Shown: piece by piece, positions 1 to 7,942 of the stretch | Position numbering within the stretch: position 1 is the first letter of the stretch | Layout of the letters: every line of letters starts with the position of its first letter | Assembly (NCBI RefSeq): GCF_003001935.1 | Contig: NZ_PVNG01000027.1 | Span: 62,001-126,000 of the forward strand | Direction: 5' to 3' | DNA: 64,000 nucleotides | Origin: Nonomuraea fuscirosea | Lineage (GTDB): Bacteria; Actinomycetota; Actinomycetes; Streptosporangiales; Streptosporangiaceae | Position numbers and translations under genes: made by a program | Notes under the pieces: generated by a model | The model's input: the letters and a program-made list of their open reading frames with translations, nothing else | What the model was told of the DNA's origin: nothing | Databases searched by the model: none

Positions 1-1031
1 ATGGTGCCGTTGCCCTTGATCGCGGCGGCGGTCGCCTGCTCCAGCATCGGCCACGTCTGCTGCGCGTACAGCGGCGTGATGACGGCCAGCTGGCCCAGGC
101 CGTAGGTGAGTTCGCGGTCCCCGACCTTGATCGGCTTGGTCTTGAGCCCGTCGACGAAGTCCTCGATCGTCTTCTCCACGGCCGCCGGGTCGGCGCCCAG
201 GTCGCAGCCCTTGGCCACGCAGTCCTTGGCGAACGCCGCGAACGCCTGGTCGAAGCCGGTCGCCTGGATGACGGCCCGCTCCTCGAACGTCACGGTCGGG
301 TCGAAGGCGCCGTCCAGGACGAAGCGGCCGACGTTCTTGGGGAAGTGGGTGGCGTAGACGGCGCCGAGGTGGGTGCCGTACGACAAGCCGAAGTAGTTGA
401 GCTGCTCGTCGCCGAGCGCGGCCCGCAGGACGTCGAGGTCTTTGGCCGCGTTGACGGTGCCGACGTGCGGGAGGACCTTGCCGGAGTCCTTCGCGCAGGC
501 GTCGGCGTACTCCTTGGCCAGCGCGTCCTGGTCGGCGTCGAGGTCGGCGGTCAGCAACTCCTCGATCTCGTCGCCGCACGTGACGCCCGAGCTGCGGTCG
601 ACGCCGCGGGGGTCGAAGCTGACCAGGTCATAGCTCTTGCCCAGACTGGCGAAGGCCGTGGCGGCCATGGCCAGCGTGTCCACGCCCGAGCCGCCGGGGC
701 CGCCGAAGTTGAAGACGAGCGAGCCGGCGCGCTCGCCGGTGGCCTTGATCCGGATGAGCGCCAGGTCGATCTTGTCGCCGTCGGGCTTGGCGTAGTCGAG
801 GGGGACCGGGAGCTTGCCGCACTCGACGCCCGCGGCTGGGGTGGCCGGCTTGCCGTCGGGCCCGACGAGGTCGGTGCACGCGCCCCAGGCCACTGTGCCC
901 GTGCCCGTGCTCGTGCCTGCGCTGGTGGCCGTGGGCTTCGCGCTGTCGCCCGCGGGTGCTGAAGGGCCGGCGGTGCCGCAGGCGGTGAGGACCGCGGCTC
1001 CCAGGAGGAGGGTCACTATGGGCTTCTTCAT
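1..1031 (-). CDS. Secreted alpha/beta hydrolase lipoprotein (tripeptidyl aminopeptidase-like), 3' end outside window
   Basis: The reading frame starts at ATG 1031 and is still open at base 1, so the C-terminus, including the TAP-like C-terminal domain and probably the catalytic Asp and His, lies outside the window. The N-terminus is a lipoprotein signal: KKPIVTLLLGAAVLTAC, with the lipobox Cys at residue 18, followed by a Ser/Thr/Gly-rich linker. An oxyanion-hole segment (NFGGPGGSG) and the nucleophile elbow GLSYG (Ser about residue 217) follow, as in actinobacterial tripeptidyl aminopeptidases and proline iminopeptidase-like enzymes. The likely role is hydrolysis of peptides or esters outside the cell. 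Family assignment is firm; substrate is unknown. It reads away from DUF2530. Confidence 0.85.
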   Translation of the reverse strand, partial: MKKPIVTLLLGAAVLTACGTAGPSAPAGDSAKPTATSAGTSTGTGTVAWGACTDLVGPDGKPATPAAGVECGKLPVPLDYAKPDGDKIDLALIRIKATGERAGSLVFNFGGPGGSGVDTLAMAATAFASLGKSYDLVSFDPRGVDRSSGVTCGDEIEELLTADLDADQDALAKEYADACAKDSGKVLPHVGTVNAAKDLDVLRAALGDEQLNYFGLSYGTHLGAVYATHFPKNVGRFVLDGAFDPTVTFEERAVIQATGFDQAFAAFAKDCVAKGCDLGADPAAVEKTIEDFVDGLKTKPIKVGDRELTYGLGQLAVITPLYAQQTWPMLEQATAAAIKGNGT

Positions 1032-1164
1032 GCATCAAGGATGAGATGCCAGGCATATGCCGATGTAGTGGGCGGAAACACCACTTGTAGATGACTTCGG
1101 CGAACAGCCGGAGATGACGAATGTCAGCTCTCGTACGGAGCGGAAGTCAACGCGGTTCTGGTGA

Positions 1165-1377
1165 TCAGCCGTTTCTGGGGCGCCGGATGTACCAGAGGCC
1201 GAGCAGGCCGAAGCCGATGCCGGCCACGCAGGTCCAGATCCACCACGAGTTCTCCGGGGCGGGGCGGAAGATCAGCAGGGCGACCAGCGCGACGGCCCAG
1301 GCGGCCGTGCCGATGGCGACGGCGGCGGTGTCGTTGGTCTCGATGGGCTCCGGATCGGGATGCCACTGCTGCTTCAC
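1165..1377 (-). CDS. DUF2530 small membrane protein
   Basis: A 70-residue protein if it starts at GTG 1377; an upstream in-frame TTG at 1398 would add seven residues. It has two transmembrane segments separated by a short loop, and the second contains WWIWTCVAGIGFGLLGLWY, which matches the DUF2530 signature as I recall it from streptomycetes. It ends in a basic tail (IRRPRNG). The function of DUF2530 is not known. It is divergent from the NCS2 permease, with about 85 bp between starts, so the two probably share a promoter region. Confidence 0.75.
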   Translation of the reverse strand: MKQQWHPDPEPIETNDTAAVAIGTAAWAVALVALLIFRPAPENSWWIWTCVAGIGFGLLGLWYIRRPRNG

Positions 1378-1461
1378 GTTGTCCAGCCTAGCTTCCAATC
1401 GGGTCTCGATCTCATCACTGGCTCTTTTCGCAGTTCACCACCTACTGTCACCCTTCGCGTC

Positions 1462-2901
1462 GTGAGCGACACACGTAACGCAATCGATCGTTTCTTCGCG
1501 ATCTCCGCACGAGGTTCGACCGTCTCCCGTGAGGTACGGGGAGGCTTGGCCACGTTCTTCACGATGGCCTACATCGTGGTACTCAACCCTCTGATCCTGG
1601 CGAACGGCAAAGATGTCACCGGTGAGTTCATCGGTGACGGCACGGTGGCCAACGTGCCGCTCGTCGCCGCGGGCACGGCCTTCGTGGCCGGTGTGCTGTC
1701 GATCCTCATGGGGGTCGTCGGCAGGGTGCCCTTCGCGATGGCGGCCGGGCTCGGCCTGAACGCCTTCGTCACTTTCAGCATCGCCTCCGTGATGACCTGG
1801 GAGGAGGCCATGGGTCTGGTCTTCCTCGAAGGCGTCCTCATCACGATCCTGGTGCTGACCGGGTTGCGGACGGCCGTGTTCCACGCCATCCCGGCCCAGC
1901 TCAAGACCGCCATCAGCGTGGGCATCGGGCTGTTCATCGCGCTGATCGGCTTCGTGGACGCCGGATTCGTGCGCAAGGGCGGCGGCACGCCGCTGGAGCT
2001 GGGCATCGGCGGCAACCTCACGTCGTGGCCGATCTTCGTGTTCATCGTCGGGCTGCTGGCCACGGCCGCGATGGTGGCGCGCAAGGTCAAGGGCGCCATC
2101 CTCATCGGCATCGCCGGCACCACGATCCTGGCCGTCATCGTCGAACTGCTGGCCAAGGTGGGCCGGGCCTCGGCCGACAACCCCGGCGGCTTCCAGCTCA
2201 ACGTGCCCACCGTGCCGGACCAGATCCTCGGCTTCCACAACCCGCTCGTGCTCTTCACCGAGTTCGACCCGTTCGGCGGGTTCGTCCGCGTGGACGTGCT
2301 GCTCGCCGGGCTGTTCGTGTTCACGCTGCTGATCACGGACTTCTTCGACACCATGGGCACCATCGTGGGCGTCGGGCGGCAGGCCGACCTGGTGCAGGAG
2401 GACGGGACGCTGCCGCGTACCAAGCAGATCCTGCTCATCGACTCGCTCGGCGCGGCGGCGGGCGGCGCGGGCTCCGTCTCGTCGAACACCACCTACATCG
2501 AGTCGGCGGCCGGTGTCGGCGAGGGCGCTCGCACTGGCCTCGCCAGCGTGGTCACCGGGCTGCTGTTCCTGCTGGCCATCTTCTTCGCGCCGCTGGTCGA
2601 GGTGGTCCCGTACGAGGCCGCCGCCCCGGCGCTGGTGCTGGTCGGGTTCATGATGATGACCGCGGTCAAGGACATCGACTGGACCGACTTCGAGATCGCC
2701 GTACCGGCGTTCCTCACCGTGGTGCTCATGCCGTTCACGTACTCGATCTCCAACGGCATCGGCGCGGGCTTCATCACGTACGTGCTGATCAAGGTGGTTC
2801 GCGGTAAGGCGCGGGAGATCCACCCGCTGCTGTGGGGCGTGGCCTTCCTCTTCGCGCTCTACTTCGCGATCGGCCCGATCAGGGCGGCGCTCGGCATCTG
2901 A
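1462..2901 (+). CDS. NCS2-family purine permease (AzgA-like)
   Basis: A 479-residue polytopic membrane protein with about 12 to 14 hydrophobic segments. The start GTG 1462 gives the family-typical N-terminus (NAIDRFFAISARGSTVSREV) ahead of GGLATFFTMAYIVVLNP, a hallmark of the AzgA/PbuG/GhxP branch of nucleobase:cation symporters. Further family features are the GLGLNAF stretch in TM3, DFFDTMGT in the middle of the protein and a conserved serine-rich SVSSNTTYIESAAGVGEGARTG region split across 2470-2540. By family, it imports adenine, guanine or hypoxanthine using the proton gradient. No strong Shine-Dalgarno precedes the start. The stop codon is followed at once by a repeated motif (see 2902-2985). 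Confidence 0.93.
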   Translation: MSDTRNAIDRFFAISARGSTVSREVRGGLATFFTMAYIVVLNPLILANGKDVTGEFIGDGTVANVPLVAAGTAFVAGVLSILMGVVGRVPFAMAAGLGLNAFVTFSIASVMTWEEAMGLVFLEGVLITILVLTGLRTAVFHAIPAQLKTAISVGIGLFIALIGFVDAGFVRKGGGTPLELGIGGNLTSWPIFVFIVGLLATAAMVARKVKGAILIGIAGTTILAVIVELLAKVGRASADNPGGFQLNVPTVPDQILGFHNPLVLFTEFDPFGGFVRVDVLLAGLFVFTLLITDFFDTMGTIVGVGRQADLVQEDGTLPRTKQILLIDSLGAAAGGAGSVSSNTTYIESAAGVGEGARTGLASVVTGLLFLLAIFFAPLVEVVPYEAAAPALVLVGFMMMTAVKDIDWTDFEIAVPAFLTVVLMPFTYSISNGIGAGFITYVLIKVVRGKAREIHPLLWGVAFLFALYFAIGPIRAALGI

Positions 2902-2985
2902 CGATCCGGCCGCAGCCCGTCGATCCGGTCGGCACGTCCCGTATGTCGATCCGGTCGAAGCCCGTCGAGATCGATCGAGGCCGTC
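2902..2985 (+). repeat. Degenerate direct repeats just after the NCS2 stop codon
   Basis: The core CGATCCGG(C/T)CG occurs at 2902, 2921 and 2947. The copies at 2902-2920 and 2947-2965 are near-identical 19-mers ending in AGCCCGT, and a more degenerate copy follows at about 2966. The array begins directly after the TGA at 2899-2901. No coding potential is evident. Confidence 0.7.
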
Positions 2986-3063
2986 CCGCGCAGGCGGGGC
3001 GGCTTCGAGGTATCAAGGGATCAGACGAACGTTCTGTACGGAAATATCCCACCATGCCGTATA

Positions 3064-3091
3064 GTTAGCAAAGGTAATGACTCATGCTAAC
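3064..3091 (+). promoter_or_regulatory. Inverted-repeat operator overlapping the MarR start codon
   Basis: Perfect 7-bp arms GTTAGCA (3064-3070) and TGCTAAC (3085-3091) flank a 14-bp spacer. A second, nested inverted element, ATGACTCAT (3077-3085), lies inside. The second arm overlaps the ATG at 3084, so a dimer bound here would block both transcription and initiation. Position and symmetry fit autoregulation by the MarR protein encoded next to it; that is inference. Confidence 0.6.
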
Positions 3092-3536
3092 CAAACCCCA
3101 GCCCAAGATGGACCTGCGCAGCGACGCGGGTCTCGCTTCAGCCCTGCGCGTTTCACTCGCAAGGCTGAACCGACGCCTACGACGACAGGCGGCAGCGCAC
3201 ACACTGACTCCCACGCAGTTCGCGACGCTCGCCGCGGTGGAACGGCATTCCGGGATAACCCCCGGCGAATTGGCCGAGCTCGAGAAGGTGCAACCGCCCT
3301 CGATGACCCGCGTGATCGCCGCGCTAGAGGAACGCGGCCTGGTCGCCCGCAGCCCGCATCCGACCGACCGGCGGCAGGTGACCGTCTCGGTGACCGAGGC
3401 CGCCGAGAAGTTGCTGAAGGAGGAGCGACGCCGCAAGGAAGCGTGGCTGACGCAACGCCTGAAGGAGCTGTCTCCGGAAGAGAGAGCGATCCTCAGGCAG
3501 GCGGCGCCGCTGCTGGAGAAGCTCAGCAGGATATAG
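3084..3536 (+). CDS. MarR-family transcriptional regulator
   Basis: 150 residues, the normal size for MarR. The winged helix-turn-helix is clear: LTPTQFATLAAVERHSGITP, then PPSMTRVIAALEERGLVAR, then the wing SPHPTDRRQVTVSVTEAAE. ATG 3084 is the first start; an alternative ATG at 3108 (MDLRSDAG) would give 142 residues and leave the operator fully upstream. The MFS transporter follows 23 bp after the stop, so the two are probably co-transcribed and the regulator probably represses both until a ligand binds. Ligand unknown. Confidence 0.92.
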   Translation: MLTKPQPKMDLRSDAGLASALRVSLARLNRRLRRQAAAHTLTPTQFATLAAVERHSGITPGELAELEKVQPPSMTRVIAALEERGLVARSPHPTDRRQVTVSVTEAAEKLLKEERRRKEAWLTQRLKELSPEERAILRQAAPLLEKLSRI

Positions 3537-3559
3537 AGCCTGAAGAACCCAAGACCGGG

Positions 3560-4783
3560 ATGTTCCGGTCGCTCAGGATTCGTAACTACCGCATGTTCAG
3601 CGCGGGCGGCGCGGTGTCCAACGTCGGCACCTGGCTGCAGCGCACCGCCCAGGACTGGCTGATCCTCGACCTCACCCACGGCAGCGCGAGCGCCCTCGGT
3701 ACGGCGACCGCGCTGCAGTTCCTGCCGATGCTGCTCTTCGGGATGTTCGGCGGCGTGCTCGCCGACCGCTACCCCAAGCGCCCGATCCTCATCACCGCCC
3801 AGTCGCTCATGGCCGGCCTCGCGCTGACCATCGGCCTGCTGACGATGACGGGCACCGCCCAGGTCTGGCACGTGTACGTCATGGCGTTCCTGCTCGGCAT
3901 GATCTCCTGTGTGGAGGTGCCGACGCGGCAGGCGTTCGTGGTCGAGATGGTCGGCCGCCAGGACCTGCCCAACGCGATCGCCCTGAACAGCTCCATCTTC
4001 AACCTCGCCCGCGTGCTCGGCCCGGCGCTCGCCGGCGTGCTGATCTACGTCCTGGGCGGCACGGGGCCGCTGTTCCTGATCAACGCCCTGACCTTCGGCG
4101 GAGTCATCTCCAGCCTGGTCTTCATGCGCAAGGCCGAGCTGAACCTCTCCGAGCCGGTGCCCAGGGCCAAGGGCCAACTGCGCGAAGGACTCCGGTACGT
4201 GCTCCGGCACGAGGAACTGCTGATGCCGGTGCTGCTGATCGCGTTCGTGTCGATGTTCTCGCAGTCGTTCTCGATGTCGATCGCGCTCATGGCCCGCGAG
4301 GTGTTCGCGGCCGGGGCGTCCTCGTTCGGACTGGCCTCCAGCATGTTCGCGGTGGGAGCGTTCGGCGGCGCGCTGCTCGCGGCCCGGCGGGCGCGGCTGT
4401 CGCGGAAGGTGCTCTTCTCGGGGGCGATCGGGTTCGGGCTGTTCCAGATCCTGACCGGGATCGCACCGTTCTACCCCGTTTACCTGCTGCTGCTGATTCC
4501 CACCGGGATCGCCTTGATCACCATCAACACGGCGGCCAACGCCAGCGTCCAGATCGCCACGTCGCCTGAGATGCGGGGCCGGGTCATGGGCATCTACATG
4601 CTGGTCTTCACCGGCGGAGCTCCCCTCGGGGCACCGCTGATCGGCTGGCTGTCCGAAATGGGCGGGCCGCGGATGGGCGTGATCCTGTCCGGCGCCCTGG
4701 TGCTCGTCGGCACGGGACTGGCCGTGGTGGTGACACGGCTGATCAGCTCACGGGTGGGCAGGCCGGCGCTCGCGGTGGCATGA
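3560..4783 (+). CDS. MFS transporter (MFS_3/EntS-like exporter)
   Basis: 407 residues with 12 predicted membrane segments. The N-terminus FRSLRIRNYRMFSAGGAVSN and the following GTWLQRTAQDWLIL are characteristic of the MFS_3/enterobactin-exporter-like branch, and the loop-2 signature GGVLADRYPKRP is present. The frame stays open far upstream through the marR gene, but no start codon with a ribosome site lies between the marR stop and ATG 3560. Initiation is probably by coupling to marR. It is likely a drug or metabolite efflux pump controlled by its MarR neighbour. Confidence 0.9.
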   Translation: MFRSLRIRNYRMFSAGGAVSNVGTWLQRTAQDWLILDLTHGSASALGTATALQFLPMLLFGMFGGVLADRYPKRPILITAQSLMAGLALTIGLLTMTGTAQVWHVYVMAFLLGMISCVEVPTRQAFVVEMVGRQDLPNAIALNSSIFNLARVLGPALAGVLIYVLGGTGPLFLINALTFGGVISSLVFMRKAELNLSEPVPRAKGQLREGLRYVLRHEELLMPVLLIAFVSMFSQSFSMSIALMAREVFAAGASSFGLASSMFAVGAFGGALLAARRARLSRKVLFSGAIGFGLFQILTGIAPFYPVYLLLLIPTGIALITINTAANASVQIATSPEMRGRVMGIYMLVFTGGAPLGAPLIGWLSEMGGPRMGVILSGALVLVGTGLAVVVTRLISSRVGRPALAVA

Positions 4784-5259
4784 GTCATTCACACCGCGAA
4801 GCTCTGGCGACACCCTTGACCATGGGGCGACGAGCTCCGAAGCGGCCGACGTAGGGCGACCCCCTCCGGGGCAGCCGACGTCTGAGGACGGGCGGCGAAG
4901 CACGGCGACGGGTTCGCGTAACGGCGCCTGCAGCTTCGACGTCGGGCGACGGGCATGGGAACAGCGACGAGCATGAGAACGGCGACGGGTATGGGGACGG
5001 CGACGAGCTCCGAAGCGTGACGACGCTCCTAGGCTAAGCCGACGACCTTGGGCGGGGGCGACGAGCTCCAAGCAGACGACGGGACGTGACCGGCGTATAA
5101 GGCACGGCGGTGGGCTTGGAGCTACGGGGCTCGACGCTTCGGGGTTCGGAGCTTCGGGGCTTGGCGGACCGGCGGTGGGAGCCGGTGTGACGGGTGAGGC
5201 GAGGCCGGGGCAGAATCGCATGACATGAAGCTCTTCACGACTCCTCCGGCACCGCCGGC
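4784..5259. repeat. Non-coding, repeat-rich spacer between MFS and thpR
   Basis: There is no convincing gene in these 476 bp. The motif GGCGACGAGCTCCGAAGC occurs at 4826-4843 and 4998-5015, with a shorter variant at 5056-5072 (GACGAGCTCCAAGC). Between them are many GCGACGGG and GGGACGG runs, and 5110-5170 repeats CTTCGGGG and GGAGCT. Open frames on the minus strand here have Pro/Arg/Ser-rich, family-less translations and look like by-products of GC bias. Confidence 0.6.
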
Positions 5260-5817
5260 ATGAGGTTGTTCGCGGCTTTGGTGCCGCCTGATGAGGTGTT
5301 GGACGAGCTCTCCCACGCCATCGCCCCCCACGTCGGGCAGGTGCCGGGCCTGCGCTGGCCTGACCGTGCGACCTGGCACATCACGCTGGGGTTCTTCGGT
5401 GATGTGCCCGAGGGGGTGCTGCCTGAGCTGGAGACGCGCCTGGCCCGGGCCGTGGCTCGCCACCCTGCGCCGGAGCTGTCGTTCGACCGCTTCGGCGCCT
5501 TCTCCTCCGTACGCCGGGCGCGGGTCTTCTGGGCGGGCGTCACCGGCGACCCCATGACCAGACTGGCCGACTCCGTCAAGGCGGGTGCGCGCCGGGCGGG
5601 GGCGTCCCAGACGGACGACAAGCGTTTCCACCCGCACCTCACCCTGGCCAGGGCCAAGACGGAGCTCGATCTCCGCGACCTGGTCGAGTCGCTGGCCGGG
5701 TTCAGCGGCTCCGTCTGGCGGGCCGAGCACGTTCACCTGGTCCGGAGCCATGCCGGGCCACAGGTGAGGTACGAGTCACTCGCCGAATGGGCGCTCGCAC
5801 CCGCCGAGCGGGGCTAG
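5260..5817 (+). CDS. thpR: RNA 2',3'-cyclic phosphodiesterase (2H superfamily)
   Basis: 185 residues, the usual length for ThpR/LigT. Both catalytic HxTx motifs are present: HITL at residues 40-43 and HLTL at 126-129, the pair that defines the 2H phosphoesterase fold. The N-terminus MRLFAALVPP is also typical. By family it opens 2',3'-cyclic phosphates to 2'-phosphates and can act on tRNA half ends; its role in the cell is unclear. It stands alone among repeat-rich spacers. Confidence 0.93.
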   Translation: MRLFAALVPPDEVLDELSHAIAPHVGQVPGLRWPDRATWHITLGFFGDVPEGVLPELETRLARAVARHPAPELSFDRFGAFSSVRRARVFWAGVTGDPMTRLADSVKAGARRAGASQTDDKRFHPHLTLARAKTELDLRDLVESLAGFSGSVWRAEHVHLVRSHAGPQVRYESLAEWALAPAERG

Positions 5818-5827
5818 GCTCCAGGTC

Positions 5828-5911
5828 GTGGATCGTCCTCGCCCCTGGCTGCTGCCCATCGTGCTCGGCCTCCTCCTGCTGATCGTGATCATCGGCGCCT
5901 GGCTGAGCTGA
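5828..5911 (+). CDS. Possible 27-residue single-span membrane peptide
   Basis: GTG 5828 to TGA 5909 encodes a peptide with a short basic N-terminus (VDRPRPW) and then one uninterrupted hydrophobic helix, LLPIVLGLLLLIVIIGAW, ending LS. Such a clean membrane helix with positive-inside flanks is unlikely to arise by chance, and it lies 10 bp after thpR. The ribosome site is weak (CCAGG before the start), so translation is uncertain. No family is recognised. Confidence 0.4.
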   Translation: MDRPRPWLLPIVLGLLLLIVIIGAWLS

Positions 5912-5924
5912 GCCGCCCAGCCAA

Positions 5925-6160
5925 CCTGAGGTACGCGGCATCCGGGTGGCCTGAGGTGCGCGGCGTCCGGGTGGCCTGAGGTGCGCGGCGTCCGGGTGGC
6001 CTGAGGTGCGCGGCGTCCGGGTGGCCTGAGGTGTGCGGCGTCCGGCCCTCTTGAGCTGTGAGGCATCGGGGTGACTGAGGTGTGCGGCGTCCGGCCCCCT
6101 TGAGCTGCGAGGTGCCTGGCGACCAAAGGCGTGAGGTGCCCGGGTGACCCGGCCGGTCCC
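5925..6160 (+). repeat. 25-bp tandem repeat array (minisatellite)
   Basis: Five near-identical 25-bp units begin at 5925, 5950, 5975, 6000 and 6025, each starting CCTGAGGT and containing GCGGCGTCCGGGTGG. About four more degenerate units continue to about 6160 with variants such as TTGAGCTG and GCATCGGGGTGA. The unit length is not a multiple of three, so the open frames across it on the minus strand change frame each unit and are not a protein repeat. Confidence 0.9.
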
Positions 6161-6179
6161 GGCCTGATCGTCCGCCCCA

Positions 6180-6840
6180 CCTTCCCCGCCGCACCCTCCG
6201 CTAAGGCCGCACAGCCTTGATGAGGCCACCCGCTCCGGTACGGCCGCCCGCCTAGGTCGGGCTACCCGCTCCGCCCTGCTACGACCGCGCCCACGGCTAC
6301 GACCGCGCTGCCCTTGTATGGGACCCGCACGCACCGCCCTGATGCGGCCACATCGCCCTTGTCGGCCTTTGTACGGCGGCACCCGCTGTGGGGCCGCGCC
6401 GCCTTTGTCGGGCCGCACGCTTCTCCGTGATGCGATAGCGCCGCTCAAGCCGGGCCGTATCGCCTTTGTCGGGCTGCACGCACTTTTCCGGTGCGTTCGC
6501 ACCTGCTGGTAGGCCGGGCCGCTTTGTCGAGGCGCATACACCTCCCCAGTACGGCGGCACCCGCTGGTAGGGCCGCGCCACCTGGGTCGGGCCGCATGCT
6601 GCGCCCTGATGCCATAGCGCCGCCCTAACGGGGCCTAAGCGCCTTGGTCGGGTCGCACGCACTGCCCCGCAATGGTCGCGCCAGCCTGGCAAAGCCGTAT
6701 CGCCTATGCCAGGCCGCACGCACCACGCTGGTATGCGCCGCACCCGCTGGTAGCGGTTGCGCCGTCACTGTCGAACCGCATGCACAGCCCCGTACGGCCG
6801 CGCTTATGCACCGCCCTGGCAAGCCGAGGCCACAAGCCGA
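6180..6840. repeat. Degenerate 60-bp repeats arranged in a 180-bp higher-order unit
   Basis: A motif of the form GCC(T)TTGTCGGGCCGCACGC recurs at about 6401, 6462, 6521, 6580, 6641, 6701 and 6761, a period very close to 60 bp. Every third unit is more alike: GTACGGCGGCACCCGCTG at 6371 and 6549 and its variant at 6731 are about 180 bp apart, and TGATGCGATAGCGCCGC at about 6428 matches TGATGCCATAGCGCCGC at about 6608. Weaker copies extend back to about 6200. I see no gene here. Confidence 0.75.
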
Positions 6841-6877
6841 GGCCCGGTGGAGAACGGCCGGGCCTCGGGATGCGGTG

Positions 6878-7846
6878 TTACCAGGCGTAGTCCTCGGGGG
6901 CCGTGCGGTGGCCCGGGAAGATTTCGTCGATGCGGGCCAGGGCGGCCTCGTCGAGGTCGATCTCCAGGGCGCGCAGGCTGCCTTCGAGTTGTTCCATCGT
7001 GCGCGGCCCGATGATCGGGGCGGCGACGGCGCGCTGCTTGAGCAACCAGGCCAGGGCCACGTTGGCCGGGTCCTCGTTGAGCTCGTCGCAGAACTTCTCC
7101 CACTGCTCGATCTTGTCGCGGTGCCGTTCGAGCTGCTTGACCATGTTGTCGGCGGCCGAGCGGCCCTTGTCGATCTTGCGCAGCACGCCGCCGAGCAGGC
7201 CGCCGGCCAGCGGGCTCCACGGGATGACGCCGAGGCCGTAGTCCTCGCACGCGGGCAGCACTTCGAGCTCGGGAGCCCGGGTGAGCAGGTTGTAGTGGGA
7301 CTGCTCGCTGATCAGGCCGGTGAAGTTGCGGCGGGCCGCCGTCTCCTGGGCCTTGGCGATGTGCCAGCCCGCGAAGTTGGACGAACCCACGTAAATGATC
7401 TTGCCCTGCTGCCGCAGGACCTCCATGGCCTCCCAGAACTCCTCGAACGGGGTGTCCCGGTCGACGTGATGGGCCTGGTAGATGTCGATGTAGTCGGTCT
7501 GCATCCGCTTCAGCGAAGCGTCGCAGGCCCGGCGGATGTTGAGGGCGGACAGCCGGCGTTCGTTGGGCCAGTCGCCCATGTCGCCGTAGACCTTGGTCGC
7601 GAGGACCGTCTTCTCACGCCGCCCGCCGCCCTGGGCGAACCACCGGCCGAGGATGTTCTCGGTGATCCCCGCGCCCTTCTGGCCCCCATAGACGTTCGCC
7701 GTGTCGAAGAAGTTCAGCCCCAGCTCGTGAGCCCGGTCCATGATCGCGAAGGAGTCTTCCTCCGTGGTACGCGGGCCGAAGTTCATGGTGCCGAGGCTGA
7801 GCGGGCTCACCAGGAGGCCGCTGCGTCCGAGATTGACGTAGTCCAT
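6878..7846 (-). CDS. Aldo/keto reductase (AKR family)
   Basis: 322 residues, a complete (beta/alpha)8 oxidoreductase. The tetrad is visible: Asp48 and Tyr53 (FFDTANVYG), Lys85 (VLATKVYG) and His126 (YQAHHVD). The NADPH-binding C-terminus contains PIIGPRTMEQLEGSL. It reduces aldehydes or ketones; substrate unknown. ATG 7846 is preceded by AGGG about 7 bp upstream and by a very short leader. A perfect MerR-type palindrome (7864-7879) sits where the promoter spacer should be, so it is probably induced by an unlinked MerR-family sensor. A second aldo/keto reductase lies at 48868. Confidence 0.94.
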   Translation of the reverse strand: MDYVNLGRSGLLVSPLSLGTMNFGPRTTEEDSFAIMDRAHELGLNFFDTANVYGGQKGAGITENILGRWFAQGGGRREKTVLATKVYGDMGDWPNERRLSALNIRRACDASLKRMQTDYIDIYQAHHVDRDTPFEEFWEAMEVLRQQGKIIYVGSSNFAGWHIAKAQETAARRNFTGLISEQSHYNLLTRAPELEVLPACEDYGLGVIPWSPLAGGLLGGVLRKIDKGRSAADNMVKQLERHRDKIEQWEKFCDELNEDPANVALAWLLKQRAVAAPIIGPRTMEQLEGSLRALEIDLDEAALARIDEIFPGHRTAPEDYAW

Positions 7847-7863
7847 GACTTCACCCTAAATAG

Positions 7864-7879
7864 CTGGAGTGCACTCCAG
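7864..7879 (-). promoter_or_regulatory. 16-bp perfect palindrome, MerR-type operator in the AKR promoter
   Basis: CTGGAGTGCACTCCAG is self-complementary over all 16 bases. Read toward the reductase it is followed one base later by TATTTA, a plausible -10, and then by the start codon about 15 bp further. MerR-family regulators bind such palindromes inside elongated promoter spacers. No merR gene lies in the window. Confidence 0.65.
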
Positions 7880-7942
7880 GCCAGAGGGTGGATTCGTGAA
7901 CTCGGTCGACACCGGCGCCTGACGGGCGCATCATCGGTCGCG

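Noticed and set aside
3077..3559. N-terminal extension of the MFS transporter through the marR gene
   Set aside because: The extension is a polar, family-less shadow frame; the MarR protein in the other frame is intact and the MFS fold begins at 3560.
5925..6160. Possible CRISPR array
   Set aside because: Units are directly abutting with no unique spacers and no cas genes nearby.
5702..6541. 279-codon minus-strand frame across the repeat island
   Set aside because: It crosses a 25-bp repeat that shifts frame each unit, and reads only Arg/Pro/Thr low-complexity sequence.
6644..7942. N-terminal extension of the MATE gene, open for about 430 codons
   Set aside because: It lies antisense to the aldo/keto reductase, which has a full catalytic tetrad; the MATE fold begins at 7943.
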